Notes: generated by a model not told the origin, from the sequence alone. 64,000 bases of DNA from Apiospora phragmitis (GCA_038363925.1 JAQQWL010000004.1:2170001-2234000), one strand, 5' to 3'. Shown: positions 23,782 to 37,788, counted from the stretch's first letter. Translations and numbers: made by a program.

Positions 23782-25838
23782 CTTTGCTTTGTTTAATCAG
23801 TTTTGTTTGTGTTTTGTCTCACTTAAGTTGTTGGTGCTGAAAGAAGTGGCTTGACGGCGATCTGCTATGATTGGTGAGTGATGGGGAAGCACCTAACGTC
23901 GATTACGTAGCCGAAGCCCTGGTGGAGTTGACTCTAGCTTTCCGACTGCCCGCGGAGCGATGCGGAGAGACGGCGTCGGGGCTTGGTCTTTAAAACTTTT
24001 AATCAGGTAGGTTTTCTGCATGTAATCGGCCTCTCTTACGTTCACGAAGAGTTGAGGAGCAGGTTCTCACATAACGAGCGACAATGTTTAGATATCCATG
24101 GCCAGTGCACATAGATAGATAACACATAAACTCGTATATTTGTTGCAATTCACTCGCTTGATGGCGGAATGCGGCCCTCAACCCCGCTGCATTTGTGGGT
24201 TGATGATTCTCCATCCGCCTATTTACGAGCCGGGCCGGTCGGCTCAAAAGCGATATCATCCCTAGAACCGCCATGTCGGTTGCGACGAAAGAGCTACGGA
24301 GGTTGGGAGATCAGAACACAGTATGTACGTAGCTACATGTAAGGAGCCCTTCAGGTCGGGGAGGTAGAGCCATCTCGAGAAACCTCATGATGCATTTCGT
24401 ACTGGGAGAATGTCAGCTGGCGATGCAGATACAGAATAAACTTTCGACTTGGACGGATGAAGTTTCGGGACTCAGAGTCAAGTATCGGCAAAGGGCATCC
24501 GCGAGATTGAAGTTTATCTTGTCAAATCTTGTGTAGCGGAACAAAGCCGACTGCGTCGCCTCCCATCATTGGGCGCTTCTCAGGTTCCCACCGAAAACCA
24601 CGTGGTAAGACAGGCTCATAGGCCTCGTACCGTCCGTCAACGAGACATCGTGAGTTGGGTGGTGTGGATGGATGGCGCAAGCAAAGATACGATAGGTCAG
24701 TTTCGGCTGGCCGACCTGGTTCCTGGAGAACCCAAGGAGAATCAACTGTTTAGGACGTGAGACATGGTTATTCCCGAAGGAATCTAGTCAAGGCTGGGCC
24801 CGACCCGAGGAGAAAAGGAGACGGCGATTTGCTTCTTGATGGATGGGCGGGAAGATGTGTGCTTCCTTTTGGCTGTCTGCGCAACACATCATGATTGCAT
24901 CGCGCGCATAGGTGGCTGCATATCAGAAACACTGGCGAGTCTCCCCGGGATGCACGAGGAGAGGTCTCGCTTTTGGCTGCGCGGCTGTAAGGTGTGTGGT
25001 GTGTCCAACCTGCATACATACGCCGACTTACATACCTGCTTCTGCCATACATGCGTGATGCTAATGCGGGTGTGCTATGTGCCATTCGTCGTCTCATGGG
25101 ACTTTCATGAGGGGCATACACATGACCGGCCGCCTATGCACGCCCGCATGATGATCTAGGTGCGTTTGAGAAAGGCAAACATTGCCGCCATCCAGACCGA
25201 TGAGAGTGCGACGTATCGCACATCTGCATTGTAGATTGATTGCCCGAGATCGAACTACAGGTACATATTCGACGGGAATACTGATCCGGCTAATCAGCAG
25301 GAGCTTCCGGGATGACAGAACAAATCTTGACCATCAGACGTCAGGCCTCGGAAATGAGGTCGCCGATGGCAGATGGGATGGGCCAAAGAATTGCTCATAA
25401 TAATTTCCAGTAGATGAAGAGAGAGAAAAAAGGTTGTGTAATCACCGATCACGACCGGGTATCACTCTGGGTGGCTCATCATCGTTAGCGCGGGGGGAAA
25501 GTGGGAAGCGAGGAACAAACATGTTTGACGGTGGCAGTAGCAGTGGCTTCGGTGAATATCCCCTCCAATGATTCTAGTGAGCTTCTCGGCTGCTTCTATT
25601 GTGTAGCATCGGCTCAGGGTGGATCTTGCAGGAGCAAGCAACGTGATCAAGGAGAGATGGAATGGATGGTACCGTACACCTGGCCCGGCGCCATTGGAGA
25701 ACGAACGAAGCCCGAAGCCCTAACCTAGAGACGAGACGAGACGTTGATGAACAGCGGCGCCCTAAAAATAGTCGGTAGGCGAGCTATCGTCGACGTCGCA
25801 CTGCTTTTTGCTTGCTCGGCGCTCGGATGCCATTTCCG

Positions 25839-25883
25839 GTGCAGTAGTGCAGTAGTGCAGTAGTGCAGTAGTGCATTAGTGCA
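25839..25883. repeat. (GTGCAGTA)n tandem repeat
   Basis: Four perfect tandem copies of the octamer GTGCAGTA are followed by one copy with a single change (GTGCATTA) and a partial copy. Confidence 0.9.
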
Positions 25884-28800
25884 AGTTCGGTTCTTTTTGA
25901 ATGTTTGCTTGTTTTATCTCCTCATTCCAAATCTGAGAAACAAGGCCATGCCATCCGACTGGTGGTTACGGAGTGGAAGGTAACAAACACATAAATTACA
26001 TGAAGTGGTAATCAATGTATTGAAAGTAGCCCTGTTTCATGACTTACAGTACTGTCAATTCTACCTTCCTGGGCTCGCTCAGGCAGTGAGTGATAATCCG
26101 GGGGAGGGCTGGAACACGAAGGCAGATCCATGTACATGTTAGTTTCCCAATACGTTAAGTAAACTGCATCTCATCAAATTAGTCGCAGATGTGCCCCCAT
26201 CATCCATGCTTAATAATTGCATGGCCTGGCAGATCACGCACTTCTTTCTAATCAAATAATAAGTTACATGTACACGAGCATCCCTGAAAGTTTGTTAATT
26301 GACGGATACCGTTTCGGACTTTAGATGAAGTATCGATAGGCCATATTTCAGTAGGGAGTACATCGACGTCCCATTTGAAACATAAAAATATCGAGGAAAT
26401 ACCACCGTAAAATCATGCCAGCTGTTATACGTTTCAGCAGATTGAGGCATAAAATCAGGTACCTGTACCAGGACTCTCACACAAGGGTATGAATTAAACA
26501 AATTTCAGGGGGTAGGGTTTACTCCGTACTGGCCAGTCGCTCTCTTGACATGAGCAATGGAAATTTAACGTGTGAGACATTTAGTAAAAAACAGTTATCC
26601 CCTGAGCACGTTTTCGAACATGTTACAGTAGGTATTGTTCAAATGACCCGTTCCCCAAACTTCCGCTTCTCTCCCACCGGCGGCGCGGCTACTAGCAGAG
26701 AGGCAGTTGGCAGGAAGGATGGCGCCAGAGTTGATGACATGATCTTCTGCAGGTTGCACCAATCCGAACGGCACGTATTAGTTTCAGGAGAAATCAACCC
26801 TAACCTCAGGCAACTAGAGGGACGGCCCGGCTTTAAGAAAGCAGTTTAGGGTTTGGTTCTCGTGCACATTTACACTACAGTAGTTCATCAGGCGGCGTGA
26901 TTAGAGGACTTCTTGATTGCCATAACAGCGGTATATGACATGACCGCGGCCAGAGGTTTGTTTGTTGCTGCTGTCATTTCAGTGCTATCATCTGGGGTAT
27001 GATATTGTCTGCTAACTTCTGCGTTGCTACAGTATGTACTTACTCCGTTACAGCGGTGACCAGCCCAGGCCCAAAGCTCACCTGAGTTCGGTGACGGTGA
27101 CCTTGACCTTGTCGGCAAGTTCCTAGGTCAGAAACCTTGTTCGTTGCGGTGAACCTAGCAGAAGAACCTGGGAACGAAGCCTTCGCGCGCATCCCATGGA
27201 GAACAAATCCATGGCCGGCTAGCGAAACATAGCCTCGTCGAATTCTCACCGTCAATGATCGCTGGTAGGGTAGAGCACACCTGCAGCAAGTGGGTATCAA
27301 GATGAACATGGTACATGCATCTACCGGTCAAATCCCCTGGGCACTCGCCAATCACTTGCGCCATTAGCTCTAGCCTAACCCCGGTCGCCTCTGGATGGGA
27401 CTGGTACTGTTGCTCGGCCGAGGCTGAGACTATCGTCGAGCGTTATATGCAGCAAGCAAGAGGAATAATCCAACTATCATGTCGCGTCCTCTGTAAGGCC
27501 TCAAGTGTCTAGAACGGTTTCACCGCTTCTTCAGTTCTCATGGCCGGAGTCCGACATCGACGATCCGGCCACTTGTTCTCTTTGATATCAAAAATCGAAG
27601 GCAGTGTTATTACTCCGTACTGTTACATTAGATAGGTAAAGAGGTTCGCATGTAGAGAGGGACATGGTACATACCAATATACGCCAAATTAAACGCCCGC
27701 AAGCGTCATCTAGCGTAACCGGGTCACGAAGGCACCAGAGAACAAGATCCAGAGATAGTACGATGTTGCTCAAATGGCGTGGCATTGCAGCCCGCCACGG
27801 TCGTCAATGTGACCTAGCTTTTAATTAGCTTTGATCACATTTTCTGCTCCGGCTCGGACTGTCCAAAAACCAAGCCAGCCATGCTGCGAGGGCGTTGGTG
27901 AATGCTACGCGTGTTAGGGAGAGGACGCCAGCCTTTTTGCCTGTCCTGGAAATGGGCTGTTCAGAACAACGTGGGTGTCGGCGGTGGTCATGGCTGCTGC
28001 AGACAGAAGCAATTACATAACTAACCTTAGGCAGGTAGGTGCTTCGTAGGGCAGGGCGGGCGATATGACGTATAGCTTTTGCAACCGAGCAAGCCGGGCT
28101 TGCGCTTTGAGACAGCCCCAGTTGACGACGGGTTGAATCGTCTCGCCTTGTCTCGCCTTAGGGATTGTCTCATGCTTGCATGTAAGTCAGTACCTAAGCT
28201 GCCATTATTGCGGTATGGCGTCTGTGCCTGAGCCTGATAAGACCGACCTCGGGCCACTTCAGGCCGAAGGATTGGTGCTCAAACTTTGCGCCATAGGAGA
28301 TTGCGACGCTATATGCCGACATCGAAATCCAACCTCCAAGATGATTGCCTACCCCAAATGCATGCCTATCGTCATTTGCGGATCTCCTCCTCAACCACTT
28401 TCGGTTACCCTTGAAGGATGTAGAAAGCCCAATAGGTGCGATAGTGCATGCAAATGCAGTCCCCGCGGATGGAACTCCGATGCCGACAACAGCTCTACAA
28501 CGCGAGAATCGAATGGATTGGTTGCACGTTGCTCTGCGTGTCAACATATGAGCTGTTGGCAGGTTCGTTAGTGATAGAAAACTGTAACATGTCGTATGTA
28601 TGCAAGTCGGAGCTGCTGACGACATCCATCACGGCATAGCACAGCCTCACTCGTCACATCTGCACGATGCCTGTCAGAGTTTAGAGCCCTGGGGCGTCCA
28701 ATATGCTGGGATGGGGATTGTTTTCTTCCTTTCTTCTTCTTCTTCTCGACTGGGATGATCGTTAAGAAAAATCTTCGCAATAATATAAGAGTCCTTGCGC

Positions 28801-30742
28801 TAAAAGCCAGAGTGATGAATACGGTAAGGGAGACGCCAGACGGCAATTTCGCGTGGAGAATTGGGTGGTCGCATAGAGGGCCGCATACGGGCAGGACTGT
28901 GCTTGTATGTTTATCGAGGGGTTCTTTGTTCCCTCTCTCCTCATGGTCTGTGACTAAAAAAAAATCTGGCAGCAATCCCTTGGTCCTTGCAGACGTGCAG
29001 CAGCTTCCCGCACATATGTACGTGCACATGAGATATGCAGGCTATCCTGCCGCGACCTACCGGGGGGATCCCTGGCGCTTTCCGGGATAGGTTACTTACA
29101 TAAAATAGAGTATATCAAATATGTGCAAGGTGATAGCGCGTGAATAACCGCGGGTGAGCTTACTTACATAAACTACATAAATGTGTACGCCAGGATATGG
29201 AGTTAGGCAATATCGTATCTGCGCATCTCATGTTGTCCAATGGTACCCTATGTCGACGGTGTCTGCATCATTGCGGCGGGTAGAACCAGTGCGCAGAAAT
29301 TCCCCAACGAGTCAATCTACTATAGGGACAGTGTGTATTTGGTATTCTAGGTTACCCTGCCCGATCAGGTGAGATTGAATCTACATTAGGGAGCTCCAGT
29401 TGATAATGGGAACTTCGGGAATGGATACATGTAGGTTTGGCGGCCCCCCTTCTTGCGTTTCCCCACCCATTCACCGACATGCTGGAAGAAGTCGGTGATC
29501 GGGGGAGCGGCATGGATTGGATAGCTGCAGTGAGGATGGGGGGGCCTTCAATGCATCCATCAGATCAGCAGTGACAGCAATAGCATGACTTTCGCATTTA
29601 ATTTGCTCGTCGGGTGGGTAGAGGCTGTGTTTGCCAGCAGAATCTTCCAATGCTTGCCAGCAATGTTCTCGAAGATGGGGATGATATTGCTGATTGCGTT
29701 TTGGGCTGGAATGTGGAATGGGGATGCACATCATCGCAAGCTGTGAGACAGGGCACCCCGGCAGCGAGATGTGCACCACCTACATTATAGTGCTTACATG
29801 GGTAGGGCGTGCCAGAGTTCTGGGATCAGCTCAGCAGATGTTCCCACCCGACCGCTCGGGACACTTTTGGATGAAGGCCAGGTGCCAGGCGCCTATCAAG
29901 CCCAATTTTAGAGTGCCTTCAACACCTATTGTCTGGTGTTCCAAGTCAACCGAAGCTCGCGAGAGCCCTACGAATTGGCTGCAGTTCCTTATTCCTTATT
30001 ACGCACATTGGACGCAATCAATCCCGGGATTACGGCTGGTCGCTCTGCTAATTGCTTGTTGCAGGGGATCTCCGGAACGCATCTCGTTTCGTTGACAGCC
30101 ACCAGACAGGGAACCAAGATGAACTGGCTCGCCACTTGTTACTTCCCAGGCCACGACACGACACCCGCCTTGCTGACCAGTCATTTATGAGAGAGGCTGC
30201 ACCGGACCACGTCAAGACCACACCCCTCACACCTCCTTTGCCATTTCATCATTTCATGTCCAATCTAAGTGGGATGAAAGGGTACCTGCGAGTTGGTGGT
30301 TGGCTTGGGACGGGGAGAGGAGTGACGTCGAAACATGGGAGAGCCTTTAGTGACGCTGTTCCGCTTCCCCGGCACCGCTGAGCAGAAACGGTTTTTTTCT
30401 CCCAACTCGCTCCCCTGGAAAGGCGCTAACCTTTTGGTTGCTTTGGTTAGACCCAGGCACAAGTCCATGGCGCAATAGCATTCTGGAGGGTTCATTGAAT
30501 GTTATCATCGGTACCTCTCCACCCAAGCGTAGCCGGCCACACGTTTTTAACTGCCCGGGCCCCATCAATCCACATGTTTCCGACTACTGTATCCCAATAA
30601 ACCTTAGCTGACATCGCGGAGATGGCTTCTCGCTGTTTTTATTGAGTCAAGTGACCCAGTGTTGTAGCGATGCAGCTCCAGCGAAGGGACCACAAGACTG
30701 GTGCCCATTAGGTCCACGTTGTCAAGTGAAGGGAAAAATGGG

Positions 30743-30790
30743 ATGCAGGTGCAGTAGGTGCAGCAGGTGCAGCAGGTGCAGCTGCGGTGC
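30743..30790. repeat. (GGTGCAGCA)n tandem repeat
   Basis: About four to five copies of a 9-base unit, GGTGCAGYA, occur in an intergenic context, the last one degenerating into GCTGCGGTGC. Confidence 0.85.
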
Positions 30791-33682
30791 TTGTGCTTAC
30801 ATATGTACTGTACTGAAGTATGTACTGCAGCCCATGTAGGATTCTGCGCCGTGCATGAGCTAGCCTGCCTTTTTTGACTTTGGAGCCCAATTGCCCACTG
30901 ATCTCCCCCCATTGATCACACCTCTCTGGACCTACATCCATCCTACATGCCTGCAATCGACGTACACATGCATGTACCGACCATTTACCAACCACGGAAG
31001 TGGGTTTTTGAAGATGTGACCAGAAGCGGTAAGGAGCTTCTTCCTGCGTAGCCGCCCAACGGTGTGTGTTGGATGCGCGGGCCACGGCTCGAATCAGTAC
31101 AAGGTGACCAAGGGATATGTGCGGTGAAGTCGGGTTCGGCATCTACCATCATCCTTATTATCTTCAATATATTGACACTCCAGGTGGGTTCCCAGCGTTG
31201 AACGCCAAGGTACTGCTGACCTGTACGAGTAGGAAATCCCTTGAGGTGACAGGTTGTTTCTTGCGCCTCCCTTCCTTTGCCGCAGAAGCGCGCGTTGAAA
31301 CAATCTGTCGACGGGAAGCCCTTTGATGCAGCCTGCTGAGCCGCTTTTCTCGCATGGAAATCCCTTCTTCGCCTGCCGCTTTCTGCCATCGACAGTGAGA
31401 GCCAAGGTCAATTCGACGGTTACGGAGGATCACCATATGCCTCAAAAAAGCCCCCCTCCCAAGAGACTCTGCCTCCGGCACACGGAAGTCCCTTCCGCTC
31501 CCACTTCATACATGTAGCACTGTCACTTTCACTAGTGGACTTTTTTACTTCCATGATCAATGCACTTCTGTCATCGTCACCGGCAGAACTCTGCTGTACG
31601 GGCTGCGCTTGTCGAGGTCAAAGCTGTGAGATCTACATACATATGTCGGTGGCCACTGTAGGGCGGACACCTAGGGTCTAGGTCGACAGTGCCAGAGTGG
31701 CGGTCTTCGACACGAATGATGACAGGACTCGGGTTAACTTGCGCATACTGTACGGACAACAACAACCTGTCCCGCCGACGTAAGCAATGATACTGACACG
31801 TTGTTGGATGAATCCGACTGGCGAGTGCCACAATGCGAGTGATGGGTGTTCCCCCATAGCATTGCAACGAGTGATTGGCTCTCCTTGCTCTCTGCAAACA
31901 CATACATAACTAGCTGAGCAGAATCGAGGCGTGAAACTCGCGAGGCACGTCATCGGTTCATATGGGATAACCATGTCCTGTCCACGTTCAGATTGGACAT
32001 CTGCAAGAGTATTCACAGCAAGATGCCGTATTCGAGTACATGGCTACTTGGAGGAAGAAAGAAGCAAAGAAGACGACGGACGTTCAAGCCCTGCCAACGT
32101 CCGAGCATCGATACAAGCAGCTTTACAGGGGGCCCCTGAAGCTTGATGCACCCCGGCCTCGGTCTCAATAAGCTAGTGTTGCTCGTTTCTTCTTGCCTCT
32201 CCATTATAGCCCCCCCATGCAAGCTCCACCCAGTTTCTGGAACAAGTTTAGGAAATCGATGGGAAAGAAAGGGACCGCGGGCAACTGGATGCTGATTCCC
32301 ACGACGTGCTTGCTTGCTAGTAGTAGCTTAGCTACAGGAGCTAGCCAGTCGACGACCCCTTCCCTGCCAAGGACCATAATCAATACTGTAATAAGAAATA
32401 CCCCGAGAGGAGAACGCGGGCTCGCTTCTGCCCGTCATGGAATCCGGCAAGCCAAGTGGAAGGTATCCCGAACACGCACCAGCACGCCCTCTTACTGGAA
32501 AGCAATCTTTCCCTTTTACTGAAATCTGCAAAACGTATTAGTGGAAATTTGGATCTCGCAGACTCGTGTCGAATCGCATAAACCATACCCAGCTTTTTCA
32601 TCTTATTGCTTCAACTCTCTAGCCGTTGGTCCCTTTCTCGACTATCTTGCTTACCTCCAAGGCGTTGGGGCTGAGGGCATTACCCACGCCGTCGCCAATC
32701 TTGGGCTACACACAGTTCAACTTTGTTGTTAGACACCCCCGGGTTATCCTGCCCAGGGCGGGCTGATCTCGTAGTGTGCTAAGGTGCTCGGTAGCCATTC
32801 AATGCGCCCAGGGTGCTCATCACGGCTATCACTGGTCCGCTTTCCTGCATCTAATTCCACAGGTCACAACGAAAACTAGGCTTTCCTGGAAGCAGTTACT
32901 ACCCCGGTTGGGCACTCTTTCATAAGGCACGCACCTCTGGCGACCTTGGTTGCTTAGGAGCTGCTATCTATCTCCGTCCGACCAGACAGACCAGACCAGC
33001 CATTGCATTTCACTTCACATCCCAAAGAGATACCGCCCCTCCCCATTCGACTACACACTTCTTTGTCATCATCGGTAATATATCACTGCAGCAGCATACC
33101 GATATCACACTCGTGCTAGACCTGCACCGAGCCATCGAATTATATTGGATTTGGGGTACCCTAGGCACATAACCAAGGCGGTAACTTCTCGCGAAGAGCC
33201 AGCTACATTACATAGTGACTCAGGTGTCACCGCATTCGAAAACCCTGAAAATAGAGCTTTACGTCAGACGTGGATTTTTTTGGAAGTGATTCCCGTTACG
33301 CAATACGACCCTGTTGCGATCTCACACCCGCCTCGCCACGACCAACCCGGCCGGCACAACTCCCATCTACCACTGCCAACGAGAAGTCGTCGCCGTGGCG
33401 GTCACCGAAGGCTTTCGTCAACCTCTCCATTCCTCCGCCCACTCGGGGCGCTTGACCATCCGAAGTGTGACATCCGTCTACCAGAGCCCAACGGAGGGCA
33501 GCTATCCTGAATCGGCGACGGCGGGAGCAGTAGGTAACGCGATCACGGCGGCAGCTTTTCATGCCATAGGCCCCGACCACAGCAGCGGCAGCCACTACCA
33601 GGACAGAGAAGAAGAGTTCGCACAGCAGCGTGGTCAATGGTCTGGTCCTCGGGACCACCGACGAGCCGGGGACCAGGATCCG

Positions 33683-35672
33683 ATGTCGCAGAAGGGACCT
33701 GCGTCTGGCTCTACCTCGCCTGCTCTCGAACAACCGCAACCACAGAAGTCCCCCGCAGCAACAACTACGGCATCACGAGTCTCCTCCGTCTCGCCGCGGA
33801 ACCTAGTAGAAGCTGCTCGCGGAGCTGAGAACGCGGTGGCAGCAGCCGCAGCAGCGGAATCAGCAGCCGCAGCCGGGACCCAGCAGCAACTGTTTCACAG
33901 GCACAGGCATAGCCTCGGAAACCCCACGACTAATGGCGAGCGGGTGCATCATTCTCCACAGAGGAGCAGTTTGGGAGTTCACCACATTCTGAACCCAGCA
34001 GCAACCGAATCTCGAACAGATTCCCCAGGGCCGGGCACACCGACTTCGGCAGCCGCACGGTCTATCGAGGAGGAGAGGTTGGGCGGACGGTATCCAGCGG
34101 TGAGCCAACAAGGTTCTAACCCTTCGACACCGCAACTCTACGCGCCTCGTCCATATGGTCTAGCGGGACCGCCACCGCAGCAGCAGCAGCAGCAACAACC
34201 GCAGCAGCATCATCAGCAGCTGGAAAGCAGCAGCACCATGGCCACTCTTGGGAGCATGCTTCACCATAGGTCCTTGTCGACTGGAAGACAGTCGCCTGCC
34301 TCTTCACCGTCGATGCACCCGTTCCCAGCCATGGGGGCTGCCACCCGTCGTATCCTGGCGCCGCAGTCCCCTCGGGCACTCAGCATGGGTGGCGGTCGCG
34401 GTCCTCCACCGCCAAATCGACCCTTGATTTCTTCACCGTCGCCCCTGCTTCATCATCAGCCACCGCCACCGCATCCATCCTCAACAGGATTGGAGATGCG
34501 AAGGCAGGTTTCGGTCGATAGCTTCGCGGAGCAACGATCGAGTTATGGGCATGGAGGGCATCCGCAACACCAGCATCATCCGCTTGCACCGCGAAATCCC
34601 CCTCCGCACAACGTCCCGACCACTCGATCGCTCTCCCAACCAGCTGCAGGGCTACAGTCTCCTTCAGACAACCGTCAGCAGCAGCAACACCAGTTCCACG
34701 GCCCGCAACCGCCGTATCCAGGGACGTATCATTACAATCATCCTGGTACGTATCCGCCGCCTGGTTCGTCATGTGGAGGGGAGCACCGATATAGTGGCAG
34801 CCACGCTGGGTATGGTGGCGGTTCGTCACCGCGAGCCATCCCGGTGCCCGAAGGCCAGCTCGCGTTCCGGATCGCGCCTGTAAACGGCGAGGTCTTCACG
34901 ATACCCGTCGACACGCACCAGGCCTCGCGGGCCTCGGACGAGAAGCGGCAGCGGAACGCGGGGGCGTCGGCGCGGTTCCGGCTACGCAAGAAGGAGCGCG
35001 AGCAGCAGCAGGTTATGAACTTGCAGAAGCTGCAGCAGGACAACGCCGAGATGCAGAAGCGGCTGCGAGAGCTCGAAGAGATCGAGTTGGAGCGTAACCG
35101 TCTACGCGATATCGTCTGGCGGACACAGCAAAGCGGTGGATCAGGTGGCAGTGGTACAACGCCGACGACCGAACCGAGCGGCTACCATCACCAGAGACAA
35201 CCGAGCCCGCCTCAGGAGGAGACCTGCGGATTCGCTCTCTGGTGGTGGTGTGCCCCCTCCGCCACCGCTTTCGTTAGGAGCGTATGGGGCGGGAGATCCT
35301 GTCACAGGCGAAAGGCCTTCGCGCCGGCGGCGGACCGACTTAGGGCTCGAGTTCGCGCCAGTACCACCGTCTTCCCAGCACCACCAAAGCCAAGGCCCAC
35401 CACACGCTCTTCCCAGCCCTCTCAGCTACGCCGGACCTCCGCTATCGCAACCTGGAACACCCACTGGACTCCGACCGACCACGAGGCTACCGCCTCTGCG
35501 GATGGACCACCAGTCGTCCGAAGCACAGCACCGACCTCCCTCGGAGCCCGGCTCGGCCACGACGCAGCATAGCCAGGGTTACTCGCCATACAAACGCGAG
35601 CCCTACGAATCTGGATGGGCTGTCAGACCGGGCGGTGGTGGCCCCCATGACCCCAGCCAGAAGGGTACCTAG
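33683..35672 (+). CDS. bZIP transcription factor, Gln/Pro/His-rich
   Basis: This sequence-specific DNA-binding regulator is probably nuclear. The start chosen is ATG 33683 (MSQKGPASGSTSP), the first ATG in the frame; open sequence without ATG extends upstream to 33314. The N-terminal 400 residues are low-complexity (runs of Gln, Pro, His, Ser and Ala) and contain LGVHHILNP. A conserved lead-in (LAFRIAPVNGEVFTIPVDT) precedes the basic region at about 421-443, which has the N-x7-R pattern (Asn425, Arg433; RNAGASARFRLRKK). A short, weak zipper follows (Leu450, Met457, Leu464). After about codon 490 the coding character moves to another frame, which ends at 35672 (RRRRTDLGLEF ... GPHDPSQKGT). A 124-base intron at 35154-35277, with a pyrimidine-rich acceptor, would restore the frame and give 621 aa; a one-base indel near 35220 would too. 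Target genes are unknown. Confidence 0.85.
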
Positions 35673-37001
35673 AAGACTGCGTCTATATATGTACACGACA
35701 TGCCAGCCTACATTCTATGTACCAAACTTGCTCTTATTTTTTTTCATTTTACCGGTTTATCAGTTATAATCACACACTCGCAGCAGAAAGTCTATATCCA
35801 TTCTTGGATCTACTCACACAACAAAAAGAATTGCATAGTCGGGCAACCGACGACGGATAAGGGGTCATTGCTAAGCGTGGGGGGGAAGAGGAGGACCAGA
35901 AAAAAACGAAAGAAAGTGGGGGGAAAAAAAAGCGAGGCATCGAGAGAAAAAGCAAGTTAGTACTAGACGGCTTCTTCTGATCTCTTCGGCGTCACCAAAA
36001 AGAAGGATATCGAGGGGATGGATTTAGTTGCAACACACGCAAACGAAATCTTTACCCTTTACTTCTCTTGTTTGTTTCGCACACAAACTGACCTACTAGC
36101 ATACTTATCTCTCGATACACGTGAAGAGGCATTTCAGGGCGTCATACAGAATCATTACAGAACACCTTTTGGTGCAAGGAACTGGGGGAGAGGGAGTCGA
36201 GGGCGCGGAGGAGCGAGGGAAACAAAACAGGCGTCTCACCATCATCATCATCATTATCATCACCGTCGTTATTTTCTGCGTTAAAACAAAAGTCGGGGGG
36301 GGGGGCGTGGGTTTGCGTTATAAGGGGATATGGATATACCAGATTGCGAGATCACAGGATCGTACCTAAATTATGTTATTGTATATTGTTTTTGTGTGTT
36401 TCTGGGCTTGTTATCAAATCTCTCTCGTCGGGCGTTGTATATAACTTTTTTTGTATTTACTCTCAAGATACTTGTTTTTGCACACTCTAACGACATGATT
36501 TGCATTTCACTATTGTTGGGACTTGTTAATACTCGTTGCGGCGTTTCGATAACTCAGCCAGCATGCATCTCATGTTCATATAAGCCAAGTTAGGTCTCTT
36601 TTTTTGTACTTATGTATTGAATTTCATCTCAGTTGCTCTCTTTAGCAATATAGTGCTTGTATTGGACGGGCATGCCTCTTCTGAGATTCCCAGCATGAAA
36701 TCAAGCCTGTAAGGGTCGAGCTTGGAGGACGTATCAGATCGTTCTATGGTGTTCTATTACTAGCATGGGGGGGGGGCATGGGGGTTTCTCTCGTCAACAA
36801 AGCAAACACCCCCACGAGGTCATGGCGCATGTTCGGTTGCAGTCAGTGATGTCCTGCTGTCACGTAATGGTTTGAGAGCCAGCCCCCGGTAGGGGGCATT
36901 GGGCAGGGGCAGGTCGGACCAGAGGCTTGCTCTCTCTCTCGTTCCGTTCGTGATTTCCGGGCTTGTCTGCCTAGCTGCTTGCTGCTGCTGCTCGCAATCC
37001 G

Positions 37002-37086
37002 GAAGACGCAAGACGCAAGACGCAAGACGCAAGACGCAAGACGCAAGACGCAAGACGCAAAACGCAAAACGCAAAACGCAAAACGC
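37002..37086. repeat. Heptamer tandem repeat, AAGACGC changing to AAAACGC
   Basis: About eight copies of AAGACGC are followed by four copies of AAAACGC in the same register. The block switch points to expansion of two variants from one ancestral unit. Confidence 0.92.
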
Positions 37087-37788
37087 CACACGCGACGATG
37101 TTGTCTTGTCAACAATAACAACAAACAACAGCAACCAACCACCCAGTTAGTCAGTAAATCGGGCCTGGCTACAGTAGTCGCAAGATCCTCCTCCTCCTGC
37201 TGCTGCTGCTGCTGCGGAGGGGAGGGGGAGGATTGAATTCGAGATTGGTCGGACTCCGTCCGTACTGTGTGTAGATAGAGAGCCGGCAGCCCGGCAGTGC
37301 ATACGCTGAGTTAGCTTTCCCACATTCACCCCCTGCCTCTGCTAGCTCAGGCGCTCTCGTAATATTTGGGTCCTGATGTTGGGCTTTCTGCTGCTGCGGC
37401 CATCAGTTCGTTGGTTCCAGAAAAGTCAACGGTACGGTTTTAGACGATGGTATGGTCTTGGCGCAGGGACCCCTGACCCATGATATGATCCATGGAACCT
37501 CACTGTCCTCACTGTACTTCCCGCAGACCGTGCCAGCCGGGCAAAGAAGCAGAAGCTTGGATCGAAAACAAAACTGGAAACTCTCTTTTGCTTCCGGTAG
37601 CACATCCACACCCTGACACCCATTCCGCTATCGCTCGCAGGCTCGATCATTCCGTTCTTTCTTTGGGACTGAACTGGACCCCCCCCCATCGGTAGGAGTG
37701 AGTTAGTTAGTTGGCCAGTTAGAGGACCGGTGAGGCGCTTTGGCTCCCTTTCTCTTTCGTTGTATTGTCGTATGACGATAGTTACGTG

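Larger units (their letters stand above)
23782..33682. other. 9.9-kb gene-free region upstream of the bZIP gene
   Basis: I find no frame with family signatures and no set of frames joined by good splice sites. Open frames of 60-140 codons are scattered on both strands at chance level. The region has short tandem repeats (25839-25883, 30743-30790), three copies of the TACTCCGTAC-type motif (26520, 27041, 27611), and no visible long terminal repeats or transposase. The last kilobase is C/T-rich and probably contains the bZIP transcription start and 5' UTR. It may hold a long regulatory region, noncoding RNAs or eroded repeats. Confidence 0.5.

Noticed and set aside
28194..28625. 143-codon minus-strand frame in the gene desert
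   Set aside because: Composition (many Ser, Arg, Cys) is that of random translation and another frame on the opposite strand is equally long.
33145..33510. 121-codon frame overlapping the bZIP 5' region, as a possible long upstream ORF
   Set aside because: It overlaps the region just before the bZIP ATG, but the sequence shows no conserved peptide features. I cannot separate it from chance without conservation data.
23782..33682. Possible transposon relics in the gene desert
   Set aside because: I looked for terminal repeats, poly-A tails, transposase or reverse-transcriptase motifs and strong RIP-type AT bias and saw none by eye.
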